Below are positions 13,437 to 18,359 of a DNA stretch of 27,403 bases, piece by piece. The notes under the pieces are model-generated. The model was given only the letters and a program-made list of their open reading frames with translations. It did no database searches and had not been told where the DNA came from. A program made the translations under genes and the position numbers. The stretch comes from a virus. How positions within the stretch are numbered: the stretch's first letter is position 1; each line of letters opens with the position of its first letter. Location of the stretch: positions 1 to 27,403 of the IMG/VR virus record IMGVR_UViG_3300042691_024812. The stretch is one strand, 5' to 3'.

Positions 13437-14183
13437 TTATAGGTTGTCGGTTTCACAAAAAATAGTACAACTATAAGACTTTATTTTCCCTCCTTTTATG
13501 TCTTCAGGCAACTCATCAAGGAATATTCTCTTCCCCTTATATCTGACTAATCTTACCCCAAGCCGTCTGCTCTGCTCTGCTCTGGCAGCAAACACATCAG
13601 GGTTCTTGTCCCTAACCAGCTTCCAGTATTTCGGGGAGGTTGCCTTTACGCAGCCGATGCAGTTAGCGTTTGGATAACCCATTGAATACGCCTTGGGGAG
13701 TTTAATTCCGGCTGATGTTACAATTTCAAAGCACATCTGCTTCGTGATCTCTGCATCTATTAGAACGGGCAAAACATTATCCCTTTCGTATTTTACAAAC
13801 CTATCATGCCTTCGCTTTTCCTCATGTGTAAAGCCTAAAACGTGGTAATCTATATTGCGGGACCTCTCAAACTCTTGCCTTGCTTCTTTTTTTAAAATCA
13901 ATGTACATGGCGCACCCTTAATACCGGACATATATTTTCTTCTCTCCCAAACCTCAACCGCAGACGTCGTTCCTATCTTGGTGTTTTTGGCAAATAATAT
14001 CTCTTGCCCAAGCCATTTTTCTACATCGTCCAGAAACCGCTTATTGTCGGCGTCTTCCTCATCCACCGGGTTGTTGACAATGAGAATAGTGTTTTCGTTG
14101 CCGTACTTTTCAATGGTCTTTTTTGCCGCTACTGCTGATGCTGCGCCGCAAGAGAACCATACTGCTATTGTTTTGTCTTCCAT
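13437..14183 (-). CDS. PAPS-reductase-like PP-loop protein (248 aa)
   Basis: The start at ATG 14183 (MEDKTIAVWF) has the A-rich leader AAAACAAACC; a GTG at 14207 would add eight residues. VWFSCGAASAVAAKK at residues 8-22 is the PP-loop for adenine nucleotide binding in the PAPS reductase/QueC/DndC superfamily, here with Cys-Gly-Ala in place of Gly-Gly. APCTLILKKE, HVLGFTHEEKRRHDRF and the Cys pair NCIGCVKA, plus CTIFC at the C terminus, resemble phage members that carry an Fe-S or zinc site. It may move sulfur or activate a substrate. It shares an operon with two DNA cytosine methylases, so a DNA- or nucleotide-modifying role is plausible; true sulfate assimilation is less so. Confidence 0.75.
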   Translation of the reverse strand: MEDKTIAVWFSCGAASAVAAKKTIEKYGNENTILIVNNPVDEEDADNKRFLDDVEKWLGQEILFAKNTKIGTTSAVEVWERRKYMSGIKGAPCTLILKKEARQEFERSRNIDYHVLGFTHEEKRRHDRFVKYERDNVLPVLIDAEITKQMCFEIVTSAGIKLPKAYSMGYPNANCIGCVKATSPKYWKLVRDKNPDVFAARAEQSRRLGVRLVRYKGKRIFLDELPEDIKGGKIKSYSCTIFCETDNL

Positions 14184-14211
14184 GGTTTGTTTTTCTAATA
14201 ATCGCACTGGT

Positions 14212-14439
14212 TTATTGTGCAGTAGTGGCTATATCGTTCCCGAATATTTTTAACAGTCTCTTCCCGGTCTTGCCAGTAATGCGCGCCCCGTATCTGCTTA
14301 CGACCGTGACGAGGGTTCGCTCCCGGCCTTGGTCATCGATCACAGTTCTTTCAGTGACTGTGTCAGTCCCGTCATCGATCCTGGTTATATCCGGATTCCT
14401 GCTTTTGACGCAATTCATTTTTGCTACTTTTTGACTCAT
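14212..14439 (-). CDS. Hypothetical protein (75 aa)
   Basis: The ATG at 14439 gives MSQKVAKMNCVKSRNPDITR. It lies between the first methyltransferase (19-bp gap) and the PP-loop gene (28-bp gap) in the same direction. The middle is beta-strand-rich and full of Thr and Val (TVTERTVIDDQGRERTLVTV). The end, YGARITGKTGKRLLKIFGN, is basic. No Cys pair, membrane segment or recognised domain. A nucleic-acid-binding role is possible but unsupported. Confidence 0.65.
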   Translation of the reverse strand: MSQKVAKMNCVKSRNPDITRIDDGTDTVTERTVIDDQGRERTLVTVVSRYGARITGKTGKRLLKIFGNDIATTAQ

Positions 14440-14458
14440 ATTGTTGTAGTTGACTCCA

Positions 14459-15367
14459 TTATTGCTTGTTATTGGGCATGAGGGAACCGCCTCCAAGGCT
14501 TGTCGGCAAATCCTCATACGCCTGTATGGACTTAAAGATTTGGAAAACCACCTGGGGTACTACTGCGTTTCCGTAGGCTTTGATGGACTCTTGCGCCCAG
14601 GCAGAAAAGGTAATTCCGTCCAATCCTTGGGGAATCCCATCATTTGCCCTACGAACTGGGGGTTCAGTGGGCCATCCCATACCATCGAAAGCGATATAGT
14701 TTTCCCAATCTCCGCCCTCCTCAGTACCGCCCCGCTTCCCGGACCTCCCCGGTCCCTGTTGTCTGAGGCTGTTGGTGTCGGAAGCATCATTGTCACCAGC
14801 CTCCTCATTACCCTGCCCCCCTTGTCTGCCTTGGCCAGCGAGTCCCAGTTCACATTGTAATCCTTGATCTCTGACGCCGATGGCGTGGGCAACAATAAAG
14901 ATCCGATCCCTTCTGTGCGGTGCGTTTTGTGAACAAGCCGGGAGAACAATCGGGAGGACTGAGAAGCCTTCATTTTCCAGGTCAGCGCACACCGTGTCGA
15001 GTACCACTCCCCCGTTCCAATTAATAAGTCCATATACGTTCTCGCCCAAGACCCAGCGGGGGCGTACTTCTCGTATAACACGGAGCATTTCCGGCCAAAG
15101 GTATCTGCTGTCCCCGGTCCCCTTTTTTTCTCCAGCGGAGGAGAAGGGTTGGCAGGGGAAGCCGCCCGAAAGGACGTCAATTCGTCCTCTGTGAATAGAG
15201 AAGTCTGTTTTAGTAATATCATGGTAAGAAGTTGCTTTAGGCCAATAATGATTTAATATTTTTTGACAGAACGGATTCCATTCGCAATGGAATACGTTTT
15301 CCCATCCCATCCATTCGGCTGCGAGGTCAAAGCCTCCGATTCCTGAGAATAGTGATCCGTGTGTCAT
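14459..15367 (-). CDS. DNA (cytosine-5) methyltransferase, copy 1 (302 aa)
   Basis: Methylates C5 of cytosine in DNA. Starting at ATG 15367: motif I LFSGIGGFD, motif IV GGFPCQP with catalytic Cys 72, motif VI GENVYG, motif VIII NAPHRRDRI and motif X GNAVVPQV are all intact. The target-recognition region between VIII and X is short and Gly/Gln/Asp-rich (DASDTNSLRQQG) instead of a normal domain. About 68% identical to copy 2 over 114 core residues, counted by hand. The frame is open to 15421, but the start used overlaps a 12-codon leader frame by ATGA. A second long frame, +1, overlaps most of it (14560-15222). Target sequence unknown; protection from host restriction is the usual phage role. 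Confidence 0.9.
   Translation of the reverse strand: MTHGSLFSGIGGFDLAAEWMGWENVFHCEWNPFCQKILNHYWPKATSYHDITKTDFSIHRGRIDVLSGGFPCQPFSSAGEKKGTGDSRYLWPEMLRVIREVRPRWVLGENVYGLINWNGGVVLDTVCADLENEGFSVLPIVLPACSQNAPHRRDRIFIVAHAIGVRDQGLQCELGLAGQGRQGGQGNEEAGDNDASDTNSLRQQGPGRSGKRGGTEEGGDWENYIAFDGMGWPTEPPVRRANDGIPQGLDGITFSAWAQESIKAYGNAVVPQVVFQIFKSIQAYEDLPTSLGGGSLMPNNKQ
14560..15222 (-). CDS. Overprinted protein in the +1 frame of methyltransferase copy 1 (220 aa)
   Basis: A frame of 220 codons lies wholly inside the methyltransferase gene, +1 to it. It starts MILLKQTSLFTEDELTS and has GSWARTYMDLLIG (57-69), GEWYSTRCALTWK (71-83), LPTPSASE (111-118), LPTPTASD (147-154) and the ending MMGFPKDWTELPF (194-206). 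The same blocks in the same order, and the same frame offset, occur in methyltransferase copy 2; the first 112 residues align without gaps at about 46% identity by hand. It looks like a conserved second protein rather than a chance frame. The MGFP..WT ending recalls motif IX of cytosine methylases. The function may be as a partner or recognition subunit (inference). Confidence 0.6.
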   Translation of the reverse strand: MILLKQTSLFTEDELTSFRAASPANPSPPLEKKRGPGTADTFGRKCSVLYEKYAPAGSWARTYMDLLIGTGEWYSTRCALTWKMKASQSSRLFSRLVHKTHRTEGIGSLLLPTPSASEIKDYNVNWDSLAKADKGGRVMRRLVTMMLPTPTASDNRDRGGPGSGAVLRRAEIGKTISLSMVWDGPLNPQFVGQMMGFPKDWTELPFLPGRKSPSKPTETQ

Positions 15368-15402
15368 AAAAAAAATCCCCCCTTGCACATTGTTATGTCC
15401 AT
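15364..15402 (-). other. Micro reading frame before methyltransferase copy 1; remnant of a Cys-rich gene start
   Basis: The minus strand encodes MDITMCKGGFFL and stops at a TGA that overlaps the methylase ATG (ATGA). Its first six codons are identical to the start of the Cys-rich gene at 15834-16037 (MDITMCNGG). The 21-bp stretch at 15383-15403 recurs exactly at 16018-16038. It may be a leftover of recombination that now couples translation of the methylase. Confidence 0.5.
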
Positions 15403-15411
15403 AGTTTAATT

Positions 15412-15495
15412 TTATCCCCATTGTTCTGCCATTGCTTTAGCTATCCCAGGAAATGTTTTAGATCTCAATTTTGCTCTGTCCTCACTTGGCGGCAT
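15412..15495 (-). CDS. Possible very small protein (27 aa)
   Basis: An ATG within the last codons of the 99-aa gene opens a short frame, MPPSEDRAKLRSK then TFPGIAKAMAEQWG, stop TAA. The overlap with the upstream stop and the compact charged/amphipathic sequence look protein-like, but the length makes chance plausible. It lies just before the micro frame and methyltransferase copy 1. No function can be suggested. Confidence 0.35.
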   Translation of the reverse strand: MPPSEDRAKLRSKTFPGIAKAMAEQWG

Positions 15496-15781
15496 CCTCC
15501 ATATCTTCTGCTCCCTGCCATCTACTATTTCGGTCGGTTACTTGGTCAGGGGATTGGTTCATGTCATACCCTTTTGCGATTAACTCCTGTCGCAAATATT
15601 GGCTATAATTGAGACAATCCTTGTGGTCGCAATTTGCGGCTTCAAGTTCTTTGGCTTTCTTTATGTTTCTCTCAAGAGTGTCTGCAACCCCCCATCTGTA
15701 TAAATACGCAGAAGCATTTCTCTTTTTAATCACATCCAATTCCCCCTCCATCCATTCAATGAGTTCATTTAGTTTGTTCAT
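15482..15781 (-). CDS. Hypothetical helical protein (99 aa)
   Basis: The ATG at 15781 follows the leader AAAACAAATTAAG, typical here; the frame is open upstream, but that part overlaps the Cys-rich gene. The product is helical and charged: MNKLNELIEWMEGELDVIKK, then TLERNIKKAKELEAANCDHK. A Cys/His cluster (CDHKDC, about residues 51-56) stands before NYSQYLRQELIAKGYDM. No membrane segment. It lies between the two methyltransferase genes; family unknown. Confidence 0.7.
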   Translation of the reverse strand: MNKLNELIEWMEGELDVIKKRNASAYLYRWGVADTLERNIKKAKELEAANCDHKDCLNYSQYLRQELIAKGYDMNQSPDQVTDRNSRWQGAEDMEDAAK

Positions 15782-15833
15782 CTTAATTTGTTTTAGGTAA
15801 TCATCGGCTTGGCTGTTGGATACTTCCCACAAA

Positions 15834-16037
15834 TCAGCCGTTATTGTCGGATATATCCACATTACCGTTGCGGATGGCAGCGTTGAGCATTTGCCTAACA
15901 GGCCAATATTGTTTACACTTCCCTTTCCGATGTGGCGGCTTGACAAAGTAGGACTGCCATTTACCTGGGATAGCCATAAATCGGTAACAAGTCTCTTTTA
16001 ATGGACACTTACCGCCATTGCACATTGTTATGTCCAT
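15834..16037 (-). CDS. Small Cys-rich protein (67 aa)
   Basis: Starts MDITMCNGGKCPLKETCYRF and overlaps the 3' end of methyltransferase copy 2 by 29 bp. Four Cys (C.{4}C.{5}C, then KGKC) with aromatic and basic residues (YFVKPPHRKGKCKQYWP) suggest a small metal- or Fe-S-binding protein, as is common in small phage proteins of this look. Its first codons are duplicated in front of methyltransferase copy 1, where the frame stops after 12 codons. Function unknown. Confidence 0.7.
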   Translation of the reverse strand: MDITMCNGGKCPLKETCYRFMAIPGKWQSYFVKPPHRKGKCKQYWPVRQMLNAAIRNGNVDISDNNG

Positions 16038-17292
16038 ATTGCTCTATTGCTTTAAAGATTTGGTAAACTACTTGTGGGACGATTGCGTTACCTGCTGCTT
16101 TGATTGATTCGTTTCTCCATTTTGAAAAGGTAATTCCGTCCAGTTCGGAGGAAAGCCCATCATCTCCAGTACAAACGGGGGATTGAGATGGGAACGTGTC
16201 CCAACTGGGGCGAGCATATTTAGATTCTCCTGGTGTGTGTTGCTCGTTGTTTTGAAGCCGTCTGCTGCTGCCGGTGTCGGTAACATTGTTACCCATTTGG
16301 CTATGTGTTCCTCCAGATTCCCTTTGTTCCTGTTGGCTAAACTTTCGGAGTTCAGGTCGCATCCATTCACCTGGTTGGCTCTCGGTGTCGGCAGCATCCC
16401 GCTTACCGCATACGTCCCTAAGTTTGCCGTTGTCTTGCCTGTGTTCTTTGGGTTGCCCGAACGCTCCATCCGCTTCTTCCAATCCTCGTAATTCTCCTCT
16501 ATTTCTGTTGCCTTTGGTGTCGGCAGCATCCCCAACACCATTGCGACATCCGTCATCCGACTGCCAAACTCCGTCCCCGTTGTTTTGCTCACTCTGACAA
16601 ATCTGCCGTTCTTCATCTGAGTTTGATTTGGTTGCCCATCCTTTGTGTCCATCGCCGTTGGTGTCGGCAGCATCCCCGCCCAAACCGCATAATCCAACGG
16701 GCTGAACTGTCTGGCTTTCCCGTCCTTCGTTCTTCGGTAATACAAAGGCTTGCCCTCCTCCTTCAACTGTTCCGCTACATCCGTCCGATGGCGTTCCACC
16801 GCATTTGGAGTAGGCCACAAACCAAATTCTATCTCGGCGGTGGGGAGCGTTGACGGATACAGCTGGAAGTACATACGGCCATACTTCGTACCCCGCAGCT
16901 TCCAGGTCAGCTTGCACCTCGTGGAATACCAATCCCCCTGACCAATTAACAAGGCCGAAAACGTTTTCGCCCACGACCCAACGTGGCTGAATTTCTCTAA
17001 TTGCTCTAAGCATTTCTGGCCAGAGATGTCGCTCGTCTTCTTTGCCTTTTCGTTTTCCTGCCATTGAGTATGGCTGGCAAGGGAATCCTCCGGTGAGGAT
17101 GTCGATGTGTCCTCTGTGAATAGTGAAGTCTGTTTTAGTAATGTCATGATATGAAATTGCTTTAGGCCAATAATGATGTAATACTTTTTGTCCAAACTCG
17201 TTCCATTCGCAATGGAATACGTTTTCCCATCCCATCCATTCGGCTGCGAGGTCAAAGCCTCCAATACCTGAGAATAGTGAGCCGTGGTTCAT
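16009..17292 (-). CDS. DNA (cytosine-5) methyltransferase, copy 2 (427 aa)
   Basis: All core motifs are present: LFSGIGGFD (6-14), GGFPCQP with Cys 72, GENVFG (108-113), NAPHRRDRI (148-156) and GNAIVPQV (401-408). Between VIII and X lie about 240 residues dominated by Gly, Asp, Asn, Gln and Ser, with repeated DAADT blocks, unlike a folded recognition domain; this composition is what the overlapping frame (16068-17147) would impose. The start at 17292 overlaps the DnaA-like gene by 4 bp (ATGA). The last residues (YGHNNVQWR) arise from the direct repeat. Specificity unknown; likely a solitary phage methylase, since no restriction enzyme is seen nearby. Confidence 0.9.
   Translation of the reverse strand: MNHGSLFSGIGGFDLAAEWMGWENVFHCEWNEFGQKVLHHYWPKAISYHDITKTDFTIHRGHIDILTGGFPCQPYSMAGKRKGKEDERHLWPEMLRAIREIQPRWVVGENVFGLVNWSGGLVFHEVQADLEAAGYEVWPYVLPAVSVNAPHRRDRIWFVAYSKCGGTPSDGCSGTVEGGGQAFVLPKNEGRESQTVQPVGLCGLGGDAADTNGDGHKGWATKSNSDEERQICQSEQNNGDGVWQSDDGCRNGVGDAADTKGNRNRGELRGLEEADGAFGQPKEHRQDNGKLRDVCGKRDAADTESQPGEWMRPELRKFSQQEQRESGGTHSQMGNNVTDTGSSRRLQNNEQHTPGESKYARPSWDTFPSQSPVCTGDDGLSSELDGITFSKWRNESIKAAGNAIVPQVVYQIFKAIEQYGHNNVQWR
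16018..16038. repeat. 21-bp direct repeat (second copy; first at 15383-15403)
   Basis: The two copies are identical over 21 bp, TTGCACATTGTTATG then TCCATA, and lie 635 bp apart, one just before each end of the region between the two methyltransferases. Each covers the start codon of an MDITMC reading frame. The layout suggests duplication of a methylase plus neighbour, or recombination between related cassettes. Confidence 0.7.
16068..17147 (-). CDS. Overprinted protein in the +1 frame of methyltransferase copy 2 (359 aa)
   Basis: An ATG at 17147, in the middle of the methylase DITKTD segment, opens 359 codons without a stop, fully inside the methylase gene. It starts MTLLKQTSLFTEDTSTSS, then GSWAKTFSALLIG (57-69), GDWYSTRCKLTWK (71-83), five (L/W)PTP repeats (111, 160, 208, 252, 289) and the ending MMGFPPNWTELPF (329-341). 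Each LPTP.A repeat is the same DNA as a DAADT block of the methylase. The frame is open further upstream to 17264, but the copy 1 product starts at the equivalent ATG. With equal codon use, a stop-free run this long has a chance of about 3 in 100 million. Function unknown; no membrane segment. Confidence 0.65.
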   Translation of the reverse strand: MTLLKQTSLFTEDTSTSSPEDSLASHTQWQENEKAKKTSDISGQKCLEQLEKFSHVGSWAKTFSALLIGQGDWYSTRCKLTWKLRGTKYGRMYFQLYPSTLPTAEIEFGLWPTPNAVERHRTDVAEQLKEEGKPLYYRRTKDGKARQFSPLDYAVWAGMLPTPTAMDTKDGQPNQTQMKNGRFVRVSKTTGTEFGSRMTDVAMVLGMLPTPKATEIEENYEDWKKRMERSGNPKNTGKTTANLGTYAVSGMLPTPRANQVNGCDLNSESLANRNKGNLEEHIAKWVTMLPTPAAADGFKTTSNTHQENLNMLAPVGTRSHLNPPFVLEMMGFPPNWTELPFQNGETNQSKQQVTQSSHK

Positions 17293-17768
17293 AAATACTT
17301 CCTCACTACTTTTTCGTGTTCGGAAATAGTGCGCTCCCGCAATCTGATTGGGGCCTGACTGCGATAAATCGTAACCGGAACCGCCACCCTATCAATCTTT
17401 GGCATCCTCCTTACCAGCGTAGGATTCTCCAATTCGGCCATGATGTAGGCTAAGTCCTGTTTGAACTTGGGATCACTTTCTGCCAAGTCGCAGACCTGCT
17501 TAATACTATGCCGTACAGTAGTGTGCTTTGGTAGGCTTACCAGATTAGGGCAATCAAATTCCGCGGCAATTTCATTCAACGTCATGCCGAGGTATGAGTA
17601 CATAAGCGCCATGCATATCTGGCGTGGGACACAAAACTCCCTTTTCTGATTTACGGCCATATCCAACTTGTTCAGGTTGAAATAGCCGGCAACAAAATCG
17701 ATAATCCTTTCAGGGGTAATGCTTCCGTCTGTAATTCTGGGCGTAATCCACTTTCTATTTTTGTCCAT
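17289..17768 (-). CDS. DnaA domain IV-like DNA-binding protein (159 aa)
   Basis: The ATG at 17768 gives MDKNRKWITPRITDGSITPE. Residues about 18-95 follow the DnaA C-terminal domain: ITPERIIDFVAGYFNL, then VPRQICMALMYSYLGMTLNEI (47-67) and KHTTVRHSIKQV (81-92), the counterpart of the DnaA-box-reading signature DHTTV.HA..KI. The AAA+ ATPase part of DnaA is absent, so it can bind DNA but not melt it alone. It leads the minus cassette and overlaps methyltransferase copy 2. It could be a transcription factor, an origin-binding protein or a rival of host DnaA. Confidence 0.75.
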   Translation of the reverse strand: MDKNRKWITPRITDGSITPERIIDFVAGYFNLNKLDMAVNQKREFCVPRQICMALMYSYLGMTLNEIAAEFDCPNLVSLPKHTTVRHSIKQVCDLAESDPKFKQDLAYIMAELENPTLVRRMPKIDRVAVPVTIYRSQAPIRLRERTISEHEKVVRKYL

Positions 17769-18172
17769 AACTCCATTTTTGCATACATGAGGGCGCAAGG
17801 CTTGTCATTCGCTCAAGGCTGTACGAACTCTATTCAAGCACTCCTCTTAGGTCGCCTGTTTGAATCGCATTGTACCTTACCCACTCCCTGTAGAACTAAG
17901 GATTAACTATCCCTATGGCCTACTTAGTACCGATTCCAGGTCTTATTGTCAATGCCCGAACCAGAGATAAGGTTTCCCGTCTTGCCTTGCCTGGCTTGTG
18001 CTTTTTGTCTGGAGTCGTCAGTTCGATGACGTTGCTCCTACGGGATGGGTAGAAACCCACAATACGAATAAGTCATTTTCTTGAGTTGTGCCAGGGTTTT
18101 CTGCCTGATCCGGTCGAGCTTTACGAACACCGGACTTATGTCTGGTATCCCGGTCTTGGTTCTGGGCCAAAT

Positions 18173-18208
18173 AAAAAACCCCCAAGGTTATAAGGGAACC
18201 TGTGGGGG
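18173..18208 (-). terminator. Possible minus-strand terminator (same hairpin A)
   Basis: Read on the minus strand, the stem of hairpin A is followed by T6 (TTTTTTAT, 18178-18171), the form of an intrinsic terminator. It would stop antisense transcripts leaving the portal region before they enter the DnaA-like gene. On plus, the tract after the stem (TATTT) is weak. Confidence 0.45.
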
Positions 18209-18284
18209 TATTTACTGAAGGTCACATACGATGATGTCCCTTGGGGAAATACCCCGATTTCGATTTCCCTTATAAATCGTAATC
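18179..18284 (+). promoter_or_regulatory. Two hairpins with perfectly complementary 7-nt loops
   Basis: Hairpin A: CCCCCAAGGTT (18179-18189) / AACCTGTGGGGG (18197-18208), loop ATAAGGG. Hairpin B: GATTTCGATTT (18256-18266) / AAATCGTAATC (18274-18284), one T-T mismatch, loop CCCTTAT. The loops are exact reverse complements, so a 7-bp kissing contact can form. Competing helices are also possible: CCCCAAGG (18180) with CCTTGGGG (18239), and GGGGTATTT (18205) with AAATACCCC (18247). This is the pattern of a switching leader. Confidence 0.5.
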
Positions 18285-18310
18285 GGAATACAGGACAAAT
18301 CTACTCCGTT

Positions 18311-18344
18311 TTTGCATTACTTACAAATTTATTGCGTACTTTCG
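18311..18344 (+). promoter_or_regulatory. Weak promoter before the portal gene
   Basis: TTTG (18311-18314) and TACTTTCG (18337-18344), spacer 22 nt, resemble the -33/-7 boxes with one mismatch in the -7 box. GGTAAAA follows, like the GCGTAA after the other boxes. The GTG start lies 15 bp downstream. Confidence 0.45.
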
Positions 18345-18359
18345 GTAAAATATTTTTTT

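Larger units (their letters stand above)
17820..18290 (+). ncRNA. Candidate structured RNA upstream of the portal operon
   Basis: No gene of credible make-up lies between 17769 and 18359. Helices read by eye: ATTCAA/TTGAAT (17833, 17860), ACTAAG/CTTAGT (17896, 17923), CCAGG/CCTGG (17936, 17989) enclosing CTTAT/ATAAG, GGAG.CGTCA/TGACG.CTCC near 18011-18038, TGGGT/ACCCA near 18046-18059, and ACCGGAC/GTCTGGT (18129-18146) with one G-U pair. CCCGG/CTGGG (18149, 18162) also holds a G-U pair. The G-U pairs favour a plus-strand RNA. The 3' part has two hairpins with complementary loops (separate entry). No known phage RNA class was recognised. Confidence 0.4.

Noticed and set aside
14459-17292. Restriction-modification system
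   Set aside because: Two methylases are present but no restriction endonuclease gene is seen; the PD-(D/E)XK protein at 12000 is RecB-like and on the other strand.
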